Source of the DNA: an uncultured Carboxylicivirga sp. | GTDB taxonomy: Bacteria > Bacteroidota > Bacteroidia > Bacteroidales > Marinilabiliaceae | Assembly (NCBI RefSeq): GCF_963668385.1 | Contig: NZ_OY764327.1 | Location: 3,816,501-3,880,500 of the forward strand | DNA length: 64,000 nucleotides | Direction: 5' to 3' | Part shown: one piece after another, positions 37,284-45,527 of the stretch | Layout of the letters: each line of letters starts with the position of its first letter | Numbering within the stretch: the first letter of the stretch is position 1 | Notes under the pieces: generated by a model | The model's database searches: none | Told to the model about the DNA's origin: nothing | The model's input: only the letters and a program-made list of their open reading frames with translations | Translations under genes and position numbers: made by a program

Positions 37284-38801
37284 ATGAAAAAAATCATCCC
37301 AATTGCAATGCTGTTGTTGTTAACCAACGGATTGCTGCAAGCTACTAATTATTATGTAGCAAAAACTGGAAACGATTCCAATAACGGAACTTCGTTAAAT
37401 ACTGCTTTTGCAAATATTACAACTGCTATTAGTAAAGCGGTTGCTGGTGATATTATTTACATTAGAGCGGGCGAGTATCAATATGCATCAAAGATTAGTT
37501 TGAGTAGAAACGGAACAGCTGATAATCCTATTCAGATGCTAGCATATGAGCACGAAGAGGTTATTATCGATTTTTCGCAGATGGCCTTAAGCAGTAGCAA
37601 CCGTGGTTTTAGTTTAAGCGGAAATTACTGGATTATTAAAGGTTTAATAGTTCGAAGAGCCGGTGATAACGGTATGTTTATTTCGGGTAGTTACAATACA
37701 ATCGAAAAATGTGTTTTTTACGAAAACAAAGATACGGGTTTACAACTAGGTAATGGAGCCACCGAGAACAATATTATTAACTGTGATAGTTATGGTAATG
37801 CTGATCCTAGCGATTATGGCGATGCCGATGGTTTCGCTTGTAAAATGGATGTAGGAAACAATAACTATTTCTATGGATGCCGTTCGTGGTTAAATGTGGA
37901 TGATGGATGGGATGGTTATCTTAGAGGTACCAATGATGTTAGTACTATACTAGAGAACTGCTGGACCTGGATGAATGGCTATTTTCTGGATGGTACTGAC
38001 GCTGGTTCAAAAGCCAATGGTAATGGTTTTAAAGTAGGAGGTAGTGATGACAAAACGCTCATGCACAATTTTACTCTTATTAATTGCGTGGCTTTCGATA
38101 ATAAATCAAAAGGCTTCGATCAGAATAATAACAAGGGGGATATGTTCTTTTATAATGGTACTTCGTACCGGAATAAGGGTAATAATTACTCAATACCATA
38201 TGCTGTTAATTCTGCCAAAAAAGCCGAAGTTATTAACTGTATATCAGTCGAAACCAGTGGTAAAATTAGTTTGCACTCCTCTGTGCTTAAGCAAACCAAT
38301 AGTTGGAATGGTTATAGTTATTCAAGCGATGATTTTGTAAGCCTTGATACTGCTGGAGTTTCAGGTGCTCGTAATGCCGATGGTAGTTTGCCCGATTTGG
38401 ATGTGTTTAAGTTGAAAGAAGGTAGTTCGTTAATTGATGCAGGTACCGATTTGGGTTACGATTATTATGATGATGCTCCTGATTTGGGTGCATTTGAGAG
38501 TAACTATAATCAAACTGGTATTTTTAACCCTCAGGTTGATGACGATATTTACGAATTGATTATTCATGGTAACCCGGTAAATGATAAAATACGATTTAGC
38601 TATCAGGCAGGAGACATGCCTTTGTCTGTTAATGTTAAAATCATAGCCATGAATGGGGCTGTAATGCAGCAAATTCAACTACCTGCTAAGGCATCGCGTT
38701 GCTATGGCGAAGTAGATGTAACAACGTGTTCAAAAGGAATATATATTATACAGTTGACTTCGGATAAAGGAATTCAAAGTTTACTGTTTGTTAAGCAATA
38801 A
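37284..38801 (+). CDS. Pectate lyase, PL9, with T9SS-type C-terminal tail
   Basis: Encodes 505 residues from ATG 37284; three codons further up the frame opens at TTG. Signal peptide ends near LLQATN. NYYVAKTGNDSNNGTSLNTA opens a right-handed beta-helix. DADGFACKMDVGNNNYFYGC then SWLNVDDGWDGY hold the Asp cluster and Lys typical of PL9 enzymes (calcium site and catalytic base). The last ~80 residues (ELIIHGNPVNDKIRFSY then SKGIYIIQL and LLFVKQ) are a type A sorting domain for type IX secretion. Reaction: endo-cleavage of polygalacturonate. Predicted to be secreted or attached outside the cell, unlike the lipoprotein PL1. Confidence 0.9.
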   Translation: MKKIIPIAMLLLLTNGLLQATNYYVAKTGNDSNNGTSLNTAFANITTAISKAVAGDIIYIRAGEYQYASKISLSRNGTADNPIQMLAYEHEEVIIDFSQMALSSSNRGFSLSGNYWIIKGLIVRRAGDNGMFISGSYNTIEKCVFYENKDTGLQLGNGATENNIINCDSYGNADPSDYGDADGFACKMDVGNNNYFYGCRSWLNVDDGWDGYLRGTNDVSTILENCWTWMNGYFLDGTDAGSKANGNGFKVGGSDDKTLMHNFTLINCVAFDNKSKGFDQNNNKGDMFFYNGTSYRNKGNNYSIPYAVNSAKKAEVINCISVETSGKISLHSSVLKQTNSWNGYSYSSDDFVSLDTAGVSGARNADGSLPDLDVFKLKEGSSLIDAGTDLGYDYYDDAPDLGAFESNYNQTGIFNPQVDDDIYELIIHGNPVNDKIRFSYQAGDMPLSVNVKIIAMNGAVMQQIQLPAKASRCYGEVDVTTCSKGIYIIQLTSDKGIQSLLFVKQ

Positions 38802-38827
38802 TTTCCCATAATTAATAGTAGAGAAAT

Positions 38828-38863
38828 GCCCGTAGATAGTTATCTGTCTGCGGGCTTTTTTTT
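38828..38863 (+). terminator. Strong terminator after PL9
   Basis: A 12-bp stem, GCCCGTAGATAG with CTGTCTGCGGGC (two G-U pairs), 4-nt loop, followed by eight T. Confidence 0.9.
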
Positions 38864-39170
38864 ATATCGTTATATCTATAGTAGAAAATTATGCTGAAGA
38901 ATGTAATCCTAATTGACAGGATTGTTGCCGACACTGTAATCAAGCTTCTGAATCATCAAGATAGAGGTGATACTTGTAAATATTAAACCTAAAAATATTA
39001 ATAGACTTACCATATTCGCTAAAAAATACCTTGCAAAGTAATTGACTATCAGTTGTAAAACATTTGACCCCTTTGTTCCGATCATATATCAACCCCTATT
39101 ATGTTGATGTAGATGTATATTCAAGCATCCTTAAAATAAAATTATTAACTACAATTAAATTCAAAAAATT
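38864..39170. other. Intergenic stretch with a possible regulatory site
   Basis: About 300 bp without a credible gene. It contains AAAAAATACCT near 39020 and the degenerate bipartite motif at 39062. A 31-codon open frame at 38891-38986 is probably chance. Confidence 0.4.
39062..39089 (+). promoter_or_regulatory. Degenerate copy of the pectin operator motif
   Basis: ATTTGACCCCT, 10 nt, CATATAT: 9 of 11 bases in the left block and weaker in the right block compared with 16302 and 21077. It is 82 bp before ATG 39171, a sensible place for an activator. Confidence 0.3.
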
Positions 39171-39860
39171 ATGAAAAAAATCTACTTAAGCTTATTATGT
39201 ATTTTAGGTGCAGTTACAATCAATGCACAAACATGGAATATTAGTGATGCCGAGTTTAATGCATTAGGTTCATTAACAGATGAAGTTACCGTTTCTGGGT
39301 TAACAATTTATGCAGATGCTGATAAAGGAGTAACAATTGATGCGAATGGTAAATCAATTGATGATTATGAATTTACTCATCGCTTAAAATTAGGCGGTAG
39401 TTCAAGATGGACTGATGGAGCGCCAAGTGCCAGAATTTTATCATTTGATGTTGATGGCCCTAAAAAGATAACCATTTATGGTATGTCTTCTAGTAGTGAT
39501 AATCAAAGAGAACTTGTTGTTTCATATGGCGATAAGGATACTGAATTAGGTCGACTTATTAATGATGGTAACGCAATAGGTAAAGTGGTATTAGATTATA
39601 CTGGAGGAGCAACAACTTTTTATGCTTTTTCTGCTGCAAATGGCTTTAATGTTTATGCGGTAATAGTTGAATCTGCCACTGCAATTAACGATGATATTAA
39701 AGCCGATAAGCAAGTTGCCAGTACACAATACTATAGCATAAATGGAGTTATGGTGTCAACTAGTTTCGCAGCCCTTCCCAAAGGTATTTATATTAAAAAA
39801 GAAACTTACACAGATGGTACAAGCAGTTCTACTAAAATAAGTAAAACAACTGCCTGGTAA
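39171..39860 (+). CDS. Small secreted beta-sandwich module linked to pectate lyases
   Basis: Encodes 229 residues. Signal peptide MKKIYLSLLCILGAVTINAQ. The mature part, from TWNISDAEFNALGSLTDEVT through GLTIYADADKGVTIDANG, RLKLGGSSRW, ARILSFDVDGPKKITIYGMS and AANGFNVYAVIVES, is a module I know as an extra domain on many Bacteroidota pectate lyases; here it stands alone. The tail YYSINGVMVSTS followed by LPKGIYIKKETYTDG resembles a sorting or anchoring tail. No catalytic residues are evident. A carbohydrate-binding role outside the cell is likely but not shown. It is monocistronic, with terminators on both sides. Confidence 0.75.
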   Translation: MKKIYLSLLCILGAVTINAQTWNISDAEFNALGSLTDEVTVSGLTIYADADKGVTIDANGKSIDDYEFTHRLKLGGSSRWTDGAPSARILSFDVDGPKKITIYGMSSSSDNQRELVVSYGDKDTELGRLINDGNAIGKVVLDYTGGATTFYAFSAANGFNVYAVIVESATAINDDIKADKQVASTQYYSINGVMVSTSFAALPKGIYIKKETYTDGTSSSTKISKTTAW

Positions 39861-39883
39861 TCTCTCTCTCATGTATATTGTGC

Positions 39884-39910
39884 AAGCGCTCCAAAGGGGG
39901 CGCTTTTTTT
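39884..39910 (+). terminator. Terminator after the 39171 gene
   Basis: Stem AAGCGCTCC with GGGGCGCTT (one G-U), 4-nt loop, followed by TTTTT. Confidence 0.85.
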
Positions 39911-40046
39911 ATGAAATAGAAGTGAGTATGATAATAAAGTATATTTAACGACAGAAACTTGATATTAGAGTTGTATTCTAGTTAAACCCCATACAGATAG
40001 TTATCGAAATTCTCTTAAGAAGGAGCTTAAGTTCCTTTTAGGCGGT

Positions 40047-40077
40047 AAAAAAAGGGCAGCCATTATTTTGACTGCCC
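40047..40077 (-). terminator. Terminator of the large uronate operon
   Basis: On the minus strand GGGCAGTCA pairs with TGGCTGCCC (one G-U, 6-nt intervening AAAATA-type loop), followed by TTTTTTTA. It lies 23 bp after the stop of the epimerase gene. Confidence 0.85.
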
Positions 40078-40099
40078 AAGGCTCTAAAAAAATACAAAG

Positions 40100-41353
40100 C
40101 TAATCAAGACTGAATAGTCGTTTTAAATGACGCTCGTAAATATTTTCATACACACAATTACCTATGATATCAGCATGTTTCTTTAATAATGGTAAATATA
40201 TATCCGACTGAAGGGCGGCAAGTTTATAAGCCACATGTACCAACTGGCGCATATTAGGGTTATACTGGGGATGATCAGGTATATGCCTGATGGCATTGGC
40301 CATATCGTCTGCACTCCAATCAGCTATGGCTTCGACAGATGGTAGTTCGTTGGTTTTAATATCAATTACATCGGCATAAGGCGCGCATAATTCATCTATT
40401 TTATCCAATGCCTTACCATATAAATCTTTAATAAATTGCAAAGCATCGCCTCCAGCCATTGAAAGTCCAATTACCTCTTCAAGCCAGGTAGTACCTGCTG
40501 TTTTAATATGTATACCTTTATCCAGTTTATTAATGATATTACCAATATGAGGATAAATTGAAAATTTATCTGATCCGGAGTGTACACTCAGTTTAATCTC
40601 GGCAGGTAATCCAAATTCCTGAACACATTGATCCAAAACATGTAAATCCTGTTCAAATTCTTTGGCAAAATCAAGGGGATTACCGGTGTAATCAACTCCT
40701 TTATTAAAACGACCTGAGAATTTAGGAGCAATGGTTTGAACCGGAATTTTTTGGCCGGCCAGCATCTTTAAAATAAAGAATAATTCGATGGGTGTTTGTG
40801 GTTTGGGTACTTCGTCCATCGACACTTCGGTAATGAAATTACCTTTGCCTTTAACTCCTTCTATAATTTGATATATTTCGCCTGCCTTTTGTGCAGCAAA
40901 TAAATACTGATCGGCTACTTTTTTAATATCATCGCGGCTAACATCAAAAGGTTCATCAATGCCTTTAATGCTTACTTTGCCAATATAGTGACTAGAGCTG
41001 TTTAAAAAGGCTTCAATATCGACCTCCGTAGCAGGTTTTCCAATGTATCCGGCCACATCAATGGTAAAAAAATCTGATGATGGTAAAAAGCGATCAACGG
41101 TATCGAGGTTGATATGATCGGCATCTACAAAGTATAATTCATCCCATCCTTTAGCTTTAACGGCAGCATCTGCTTCGATACGCACATCGTCGGGATGAGT
41201 ACCAATGGTAGTGTGTTCGCGGTTCGATTTGTTCCAAACAGGGCAAATGTCGTAGCCCAGTTCACGAACTTTCATAATTGCTTTTAGTTGTGCTTCGCCC
41301 TGATGACCAAAACGGTCGCCCACGCCGAAGGAATACTTCGATAATTTTTTCAT
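40100..41353 (-). CDS. uxaE: Tagaturonate epimerase family protein (UxaE type)
   Basis: Encodes 417 residues. The opening SFGVGDRFGHQGEAQLKAIM and ELYFVDADHINLDTVDRFLP match the tagaturonate/fructuronate epimerase family first described in Thermotoga (UxaE), with conserved acidic and His residues (DADHI, LSVHSGSDKFSIYPHIG) for a metal. Predicted reaction: C4 epimerisation of D-tagaturonate to D-fructuronate, which links the galacturonate branch to the mannonate branch (SDR reductase and UxuA upstream in the same operon). It is the last gene before the terminator. The 94-bp gap before it holds a candidate operator, so it may be transcribed separately. Confidence 0.8.
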   Translation of the reverse strand: MKKLSKYSFGVGDRFGHQGEAQLKAIMKVRELGYDICPVWNKSNREHTTIGTHPDDVRIEADAAVKAKGWDELYFVDADHINLDTVDRFLPSSDFFTIDVAGYIGKPATEVDIEAFLNSSSHYIGKVSIKGIDEPFDVSRDDIKKVADQYLFAAQKAGEIYQIIEGVKGKGNFITEVSMDEVPKPQTPIELFFILKMLAGQKIPVQTIAPKFSGRFNKGVDYTGNPLDFAKEFEQDLHVLDQCVQEFGLPAEIKLSVHSGSDKFSIYPHIGNIINKLDKGIHIKTAGTTWLEEVIGLSMAGGDALQFIKDLYGKALDKIDELCAPYADVIDIKTNELPSVEAIADWSADDMANAIRHIPDHPQYNPNMRQLVHVAYKLAALQSDIYLPLLKKHADIIGNCVYENIYERHLKRLFSLD

Positions 41354-41359
41354 ACTGTC

Positions 41360-41408
41360 GATTTATTTAGTTAACTAACATGCCAATGGCATATGGATTT
41401 ATTTAGTT
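41360..41408 (-). promoter_or_regulatory. Repeat and palindrome cluster before uxaE
   Basis: A 13-bp direct repeat, GATTTATTTAGTT, at 41360-41372 and 41396-41408, flanks two palindromes: TTAGTTAACTAA (perfect 12 bp, ~41368-41379) and ATGCCA-A-TGGCAT (41380-41392). It lies between the lacI-type gene and uxaE, and the inverted repeats have the size of LacI-family operators. Likely a regulatory region; the protein that binds is unknown. Confidence 0.5.
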
Positions 41409-41447
41409 TGTTATAACCTTGTCTGGAAGTTATATTTTACCCTTTCG

Positions 41448-42500
41448 CTAAAATAATCCCATGTTTTCAGCATTGATAATATCAATGGGCTGAAATTCCT
41501 TTTTCTCAGGAATGGTGTTAAATGTCAGATAATCAAACAGCTTTTTAAAAGCTTTTTCAGCTTGTTCAACGGGGCGTTGACCAATTAAAAACTGGATAAC
41601 ACGTCGTTGAAGGTAGGTTACGTTTTTACCAAATAGTTCGTATCCTACTAAAAATACATCTCTTTTCCCTTTTTGATGTAAATATTCAGCTACAGCATAT
41701 GTTCTGGAACTGGATACTAAAATGGCGCCAATGTTGTTGTTGGTGTCAAAAATTGGATCCAACATATTTTGTACAACATCGGGTTGTGCCGTTGGTATTT
41801 CAATGCTAATTTTCTTGCCCATATTCCGTCCTGCATCCATAAAATAGCTAAGAAATCCCTGGTTTCTACTATTCAGGTGTTGGGTGTTTTCCAAATCTTT
41901 GGCCGTGTTTACAATTAAAATATCCTTATCACGACCAATACCCATATCAATCAAGCTGGCGGCTACCCTTCCGCTCTGAAAAGCATCTTCGCCTAAAAAA
42001 GTAAGGCAATTGGTATTATTAATAAATGTGTCGATAAACACATAAGGAATCGATTTTTCATCTAATTTTTGACAAAAGTTATCTGATTCCTTTTTCATGA
42101 TGGGGGCAAATATTACCCCTTGGGCACCCCATTCAAGAATGTCTTTTGTTTTGTCTTCAAAGTCGGATGTGTTATACATCTCGTAGCGATAAAACTGTGT
42201 AATGGCCCTGAAAGGCTGAACCGATTCAACCCCTTTTTGAATACCCTGTGGGTGCATATCCCAAAACAGGTTATCGCCATAACTTTGAGGAATTAATACG
42301 GCAATGCGATAGGCAGTGGGCGACTTTAAAGCCTGAGCAGCAATGTTGGGTTGGTAATTAAGGTCTTTGGCTATTTGTAAAATGCGCTGTTTAGTTTCGG
42401 CTTTTACTTCGCCACGGTTGTGTAATACACGATCGACCGTACCAATTGAAACACCTGCTTTTTCTGCAATATCTTTAATTCGGATTTTTTTGCCGTACAT
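41448..42500 (-). CDS. LacI-family transcriptional regulator of the uronate operon
   Basis: Encodes 350 residues. N-terminal helix-turn-helix IRIKDIAEKAGVSIGTVDRV then hinge LNYQPNIAAQALKS; the rest is a periplasmic-binding-protein-like effector domain of the ribose type (AYRIAVLIPQSYGDNLFWDM, GAILVSSSRTYAVAEYLHQ). The VDRVLHNRGEV variant of the second helix is common in Bacteroidota LacI proteins. It lies inside the uronate operon between the hexuronate transporter and uxaE. A hairpin separates it from the transporter. Effector probably a uronate or KDG; inference. Confidence 0.9.
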   Translation of the reverse strand: MYGKKIRIKDIAEKAGVSIGTVDRVLHNRGEVKAETKQRILQIAKDLNYQPNIAAQALKSPTAYRIAVLIPQSYGDNLFWDMHPQGIQKGVESVQPFRAITQFYRYEMYNTSDFEDKTKDILEWGAQGVIFAPIMKKESDNFCQKLDEKSIPYVFIDTFINNTNCLTFLGEDAFQSGRVAASLIDMGIGRDKDILIVNTAKDLENTQHLNSRNQGFLSYFMDAGRNMGKKISIEIPTAQPDVVQNMLDPIFDTNNNIGAILVSSSRTYAVAEYLHQKGKRDVFLVGYELFGKNVTYLQRRVIQFLIGQRPVEQAEKAFKKLFDYLTFNTIPEKKEFQPIDIINAENMGLF

Positions 42501-42516
42501 AGAGAGTTAATCAGAA

Positions 42517-42547
42517 ACCGGGAGTTGTTAATGAATCAACTCCCGGT
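42517..42547 (-). terminator. Hairpin between the transporter and the LacI gene
   Basis: Perfect 11-bp stem ACCGGGAGTTG with CAACTCCCGGT and a 9-nt loop. On the minus strand the tail is only TTTCT, so it may be a partial terminator. Confidence 0.6.
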
Positions 42548-42581
42548 ATTATAAAATTAAAGTTGTTTAGAAGACATTGGA

Positions 42582-44033
42582 TTATTCAACTACAATTGGT
42601 TTGTAGTTAGGTACCAATGTTTTCATAATGATCCAACCAATTAGATATGCTACTGCACAAATAGAAAAGATAATAAGGTAACCAGATGGTTTACCTTCAA
42701 AACCAAATAATCTCATTTTTGATTCATCAGCAAAATCAAATAAAAGACCTGATCCTTTATTGATTAAAGCCGATCCAATACCACCAGCCATACCACCAAT
42801 ACCTGTTATGGTAGCAATAGATGATTTAGGGAACATATCACCTATGGTAGAGAAGATATTTGCCGACCAAGCCTGGTGAGCTGCACCTGCAATACCAATA
42901 ATAATGATAGGGAACCAATAAGAGTATGCACCCAACGGTTGAGCTAATAAAGCCAACAATGGGAAGAATGCAAAAATCAACATTGATTTCATACGACCAG
43001 CATATGGATTCATGCCTTTTTTATCCACAAAGTAGGTTGGTAACCATCCTCCAATAATGGATAATAGAGTAATTGCATACAATACAAATAACAGAATTTG
43101 AGCCATAGTGGTATCTGATGTTAATCCGTATACATCACTGATGTAAGCAGGAGTCCAGAATAAATAGAACCACCAAACACCGTCGGTCATGAATTTACCT
43201 ACAATAAAAGCCCAGGTTTGTTTGTATTTGAAGCTATCCCAAAATCCGATTTTGTTTTCGGTTTTCTCCACTTTAACTTCTGAATCCTGAACATCAGCTT
43301 CATCCTGATTAATGTATGCTAACTCAGCAGGATTAACTTTAGGATGTTCATGTGGTTTTTTGTACATAAATACCCAAAAACCCATCCAGATAAAACCTAA
43401 CGCTCCAATAAGAACGAATGCCATTTCCCATCCGTAATAGTGTGCAATAACAGGAATTACCAATGGTGATGCTAAAGCTCCAACCGTTGCACCAGCATTA
43501 AAAATACTGGTTGCATAGGCACGGTCTTTCTTTGGAAAGTATTCAGCGGTTGTTTTAATGGCAGCAGGAAAGTTACCTGCTTCACCAATAGCCAGTACAA
43601 AACGAGCAAAAATAAACAAGGTTACACTTACGCTTACAATCAAACTTACATCTTTCACCTTCGATATAGCGTGTAAGGCTCCTTCAAATCCCACAAACCA
43701 TTCGCCTGCAACAATACCTGAAGTAGCAATTCCACAGAAAGCATGTAATACGGCACCAAAAGACCATACACCTATTGCCCAAAGGAAACCTTTTTTAGTG
43801 TCCATCCAATCGACAAATCGACCGGCCACCAATAGTCCGATTGCATAAAATATGGAGAACAAAGCGGTAATATTACCGTAATCTGAATCTGTCCAATGAA
43901 ATTCAGGAGCAATAAAGTCCTTCCATGTTAGCGACAGTACTTGCCTGTCTAAATAATTCACTGTTGTTGCGAAGAACAGCAGCGCACAGATTGCCCATCT
44001 GTAATTCGTCATTTTGTTCTGGTTATTAGCCAT
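42582..44033 (-). CDS. exuT: Hexuronate MFS transporter (ExuT-like)
   Basis: Encodes 483 residues with about 12 membrane helices. The opening TNYRWAICALLFFATTVNYLDRQVLSLTW, with the NYLDRQ block, and GRFVDWMDTKKGFLWAIGVW (loop 2-3 signature) are typical of the anion:cation symporter branch of MFS that includes ExuT. An insertion around residues 100-130 is seen in Bacteroidota members. Substrate predicted as galacturonate/glucuronate from its place among uronate genes. It follows the 6-phosphogluconate dehydrogenase gene by 17 bp. Since oligomers enter by SusCD, this transporter would take up monomers from the periplasm. Confidence 0.87.
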   Translation of the reverse strand: MANNQNKMTNYRWAICALLFFATTVNYLDRQVLSLTWKDFIAPEFHWTDSDYGNITALFSIFYAIGLLVAGRFVDWMDTKKGFLWAIGVWSFGAVLHAFCGIATSGIVAGEWFVGFEGALHAISKVKDVSLIVSVSVTLFIFARFVLAIGEAGNFPAAIKTTAEYFPKKDRAYATSIFNAGATVGALASPLVIPVIAHYYGWEMAFVLIGALGFIWMGFWVFMYKKPHEHPKVNPAELAYINQDEADVQDSEVKVEKTENKIGFWDSFKYKQTWAFIVGKFMTDGVWWFYLFWTPAYISDVYGLTSDTTMAQILLFVLYAITLLSIIGGWLPTYFVDKKGMNPYAGRMKSMLIFAFFPLLALLAQPLGAYSYWFPIIIIGIAGAAHQAWSANIFSTIGDMFPKSSIATITGIGGMAGGIGSALINKGSGLLFDFADESKMRLFGFEGKPSGYLIIFSICAVAYLIGWIIMKTLVPNYKPIVVE

Positions 44034-44050
44034 TTAGTTAGTATTTAAGT

Positions 44051-45505
44051 TTATACATTATAAGTCGTTGATGCGGTATCGCCTCCACGGCCTGTCCAGT
44101 TTGTATGGAAAAACTCGCCACGAGGTTTATCGATACGTTCGTATGTATGCGCTCCAAAATAGTCGCGCTGTGCTTGTAATAAGTTGGCAGGTAATCGATC
44201 ACAACGATAACCATCAAAATAATTCAAGGCAGTTGTTAATGTAGGAGCAGGGATTCCATTGGTTAAGGCTGTTGCAGCCACTCTTCTCCAACCGGCTTGA
44301 GCTTTTTCAACTTTTTCTTTAAAATAAGGATCTAATAATAGGTTTGGTAAATTATTATTCTTGTCATAAGCTTCTTTGATTTTACCTAAGAAAGCCGAAC
44401 GGATAATACATCCACCACGCCACATTAAAGCAATTCCTCCGTAATTTAATTCCCAATTGTACTCTTCAGCAGCGGCACGCATTAGTGCATACCCTTGTGC
44501 ATACGATACAATTTTAGATGCAAATAAAGCATCGCGTAAATCATCGATTAATTGTTTTTTATCACCAGTAAATGATGGGGTAGGGCCACTTAAAATTTTT
44601 GAAGCAGCTACACGCTCTTCTTTTACTGCAGATAAACAACGAGAGAATACAGCTTCGCCAATAAGTGTTAATGGAATACCCAAATCAAGAGCAGCCACTC
44701 CAGTCCATTTTCCGGTTCCTTTTTGTCCGGCTGTATCTAATATTTTATCAACCAAAGGTTCGCCATCCTCATCTTTAAAGGCAAGAATATCACGAGTAAT
44801 TTCAATCAGATAACTATCTAAATCACCGGTATTCCATTCTTTAAATACTTCGTGCATCTCGTCAGCAGACATACCTAACAAGTCTTTCATAATCTGGTAG
44901 GCTTCGGTGATTAATTGCATGTCGCCATACTCTATACCGTTGTGTACCATTTTTACAAAGTGACCTGCACCGTCTTCACCCACCCAGTCGCAACAAGGTG
45001 ATCCGTCTTCTACTTTGGCAGCAATTGATTGGAAAATTGGTTTTACCAATGGCCATGCTTCTTTTGATCCTCCAGGCATGATTGAAGGGCCTAATAAAGC
45101 ACCTTCTTCACCACCAGAAACTCCAGTTCCGATGTAAAGAATGCCTTTCTCCTGTAAATATTTAGTTCGTCGATTGGTGTCGGGGAAGTGCGTGTTACCT
45201 CCATCAATTAATACATCCCCTTTTTCGAGGTAAGGAAGAATTGATTCGATGGTAGCATCTACAGCTGGTCCGGCTTTAATCATTAACATGATTTTACGAG
45301 GACGTTCAATGGAAGCCACAAACTCTTCGAGACTATGAGCCCCTCTGATGTTTTTGTCTTTACCTCGATTAGCTAGAAAGTTGTCAACTTTCTCAACTGA
45401 GCGGTTAAATACGCTTACTGTAAAACCTTTGCTTTCCATGTTTAGAACAAGGTTTTCTCCCATCACTGCTAATCCAACTAATCCTACGTCTGATAAATTT
45501 TTCAT
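44051..45505 (-). CDS. gnd: 6-phosphogluconate dehydrogenase, decarboxylating
   Basis: Encodes 484 residues from ATG 45505 (the frame is open further up but starts the Rossmann fold here). Fingerprint [24 protein letters not shown]-site Arg in FNRS, the family signature [38 protein letters not shown] and the C-terminal [20 protein letters not shown] are all present. Reaction: 6-phosphogluconate + NADP to ribulose 5-phosphate + CO2 + NADPH. No glucose-6-phosphate dehydrogenase gene is next to it; its neighbours are a LarA-type enzyme and a PfkB kinase in the uronate operon. That odd setting suggests 6-phosphogluconate may come from another source (see findings). Confidence 0.95.
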   Translation of the reverse strand: MKNLSDVGLVGLAVMGENLVLNMESKGFTVSVFNRSVEKVDNFLANRGKDKNIRGAHSLEEFVASIERPRKIMLMIKAGPAVDATIESILPYLEKGDVLIDGGNTHFPDTNRRTKYLQEKGILYIGTGVSGGEEGALLGPSIMPGGSKEAWPLVKPIFQSIAAKVEDGSPCCDWVGEDGAGHFVKMVHNGIEYGDMQLITEAYQIMKDLLGMSADEMHEVFKEWNTGDLDSYLIEITRDILAFKDEDGEPLVDKILDTAGQKGTGKWTGVAALDLGIPLTLIGEAVFSRCLSAVKEERVAASKILSGPTPSFTGDKKQLIDDLRDALFASKIVSYAQGYALMRAAAEEYNWELNYGGIALMWRGGCIIRSAFLGKIKEAYDKNNNLPNLLLDPYFKEKVEKAQAGWRRVAATALTNGIPAPTLTTALNYFDGYRCDRLPANLLQAQRDYFGAHTYERIDKPRGEFFHTNWTGRGGDTASTTYNV

Positions 45506-45527
45506 TTTCTTGAAGGTTATTTTATTA

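Noticed and set aside
38044-38340. Plus-strand frame of 98 codons
   Set aside because: It lies inside the PL9 coding region in another frame, and the PL9 frame has clear domain matches.
38891-38986. 31-codon open frame starting MLKNVILIDRIVAD
   Set aside because: Too short, no recognisable domain, no promoter, and in an AT-rich gap; chance is more likely.
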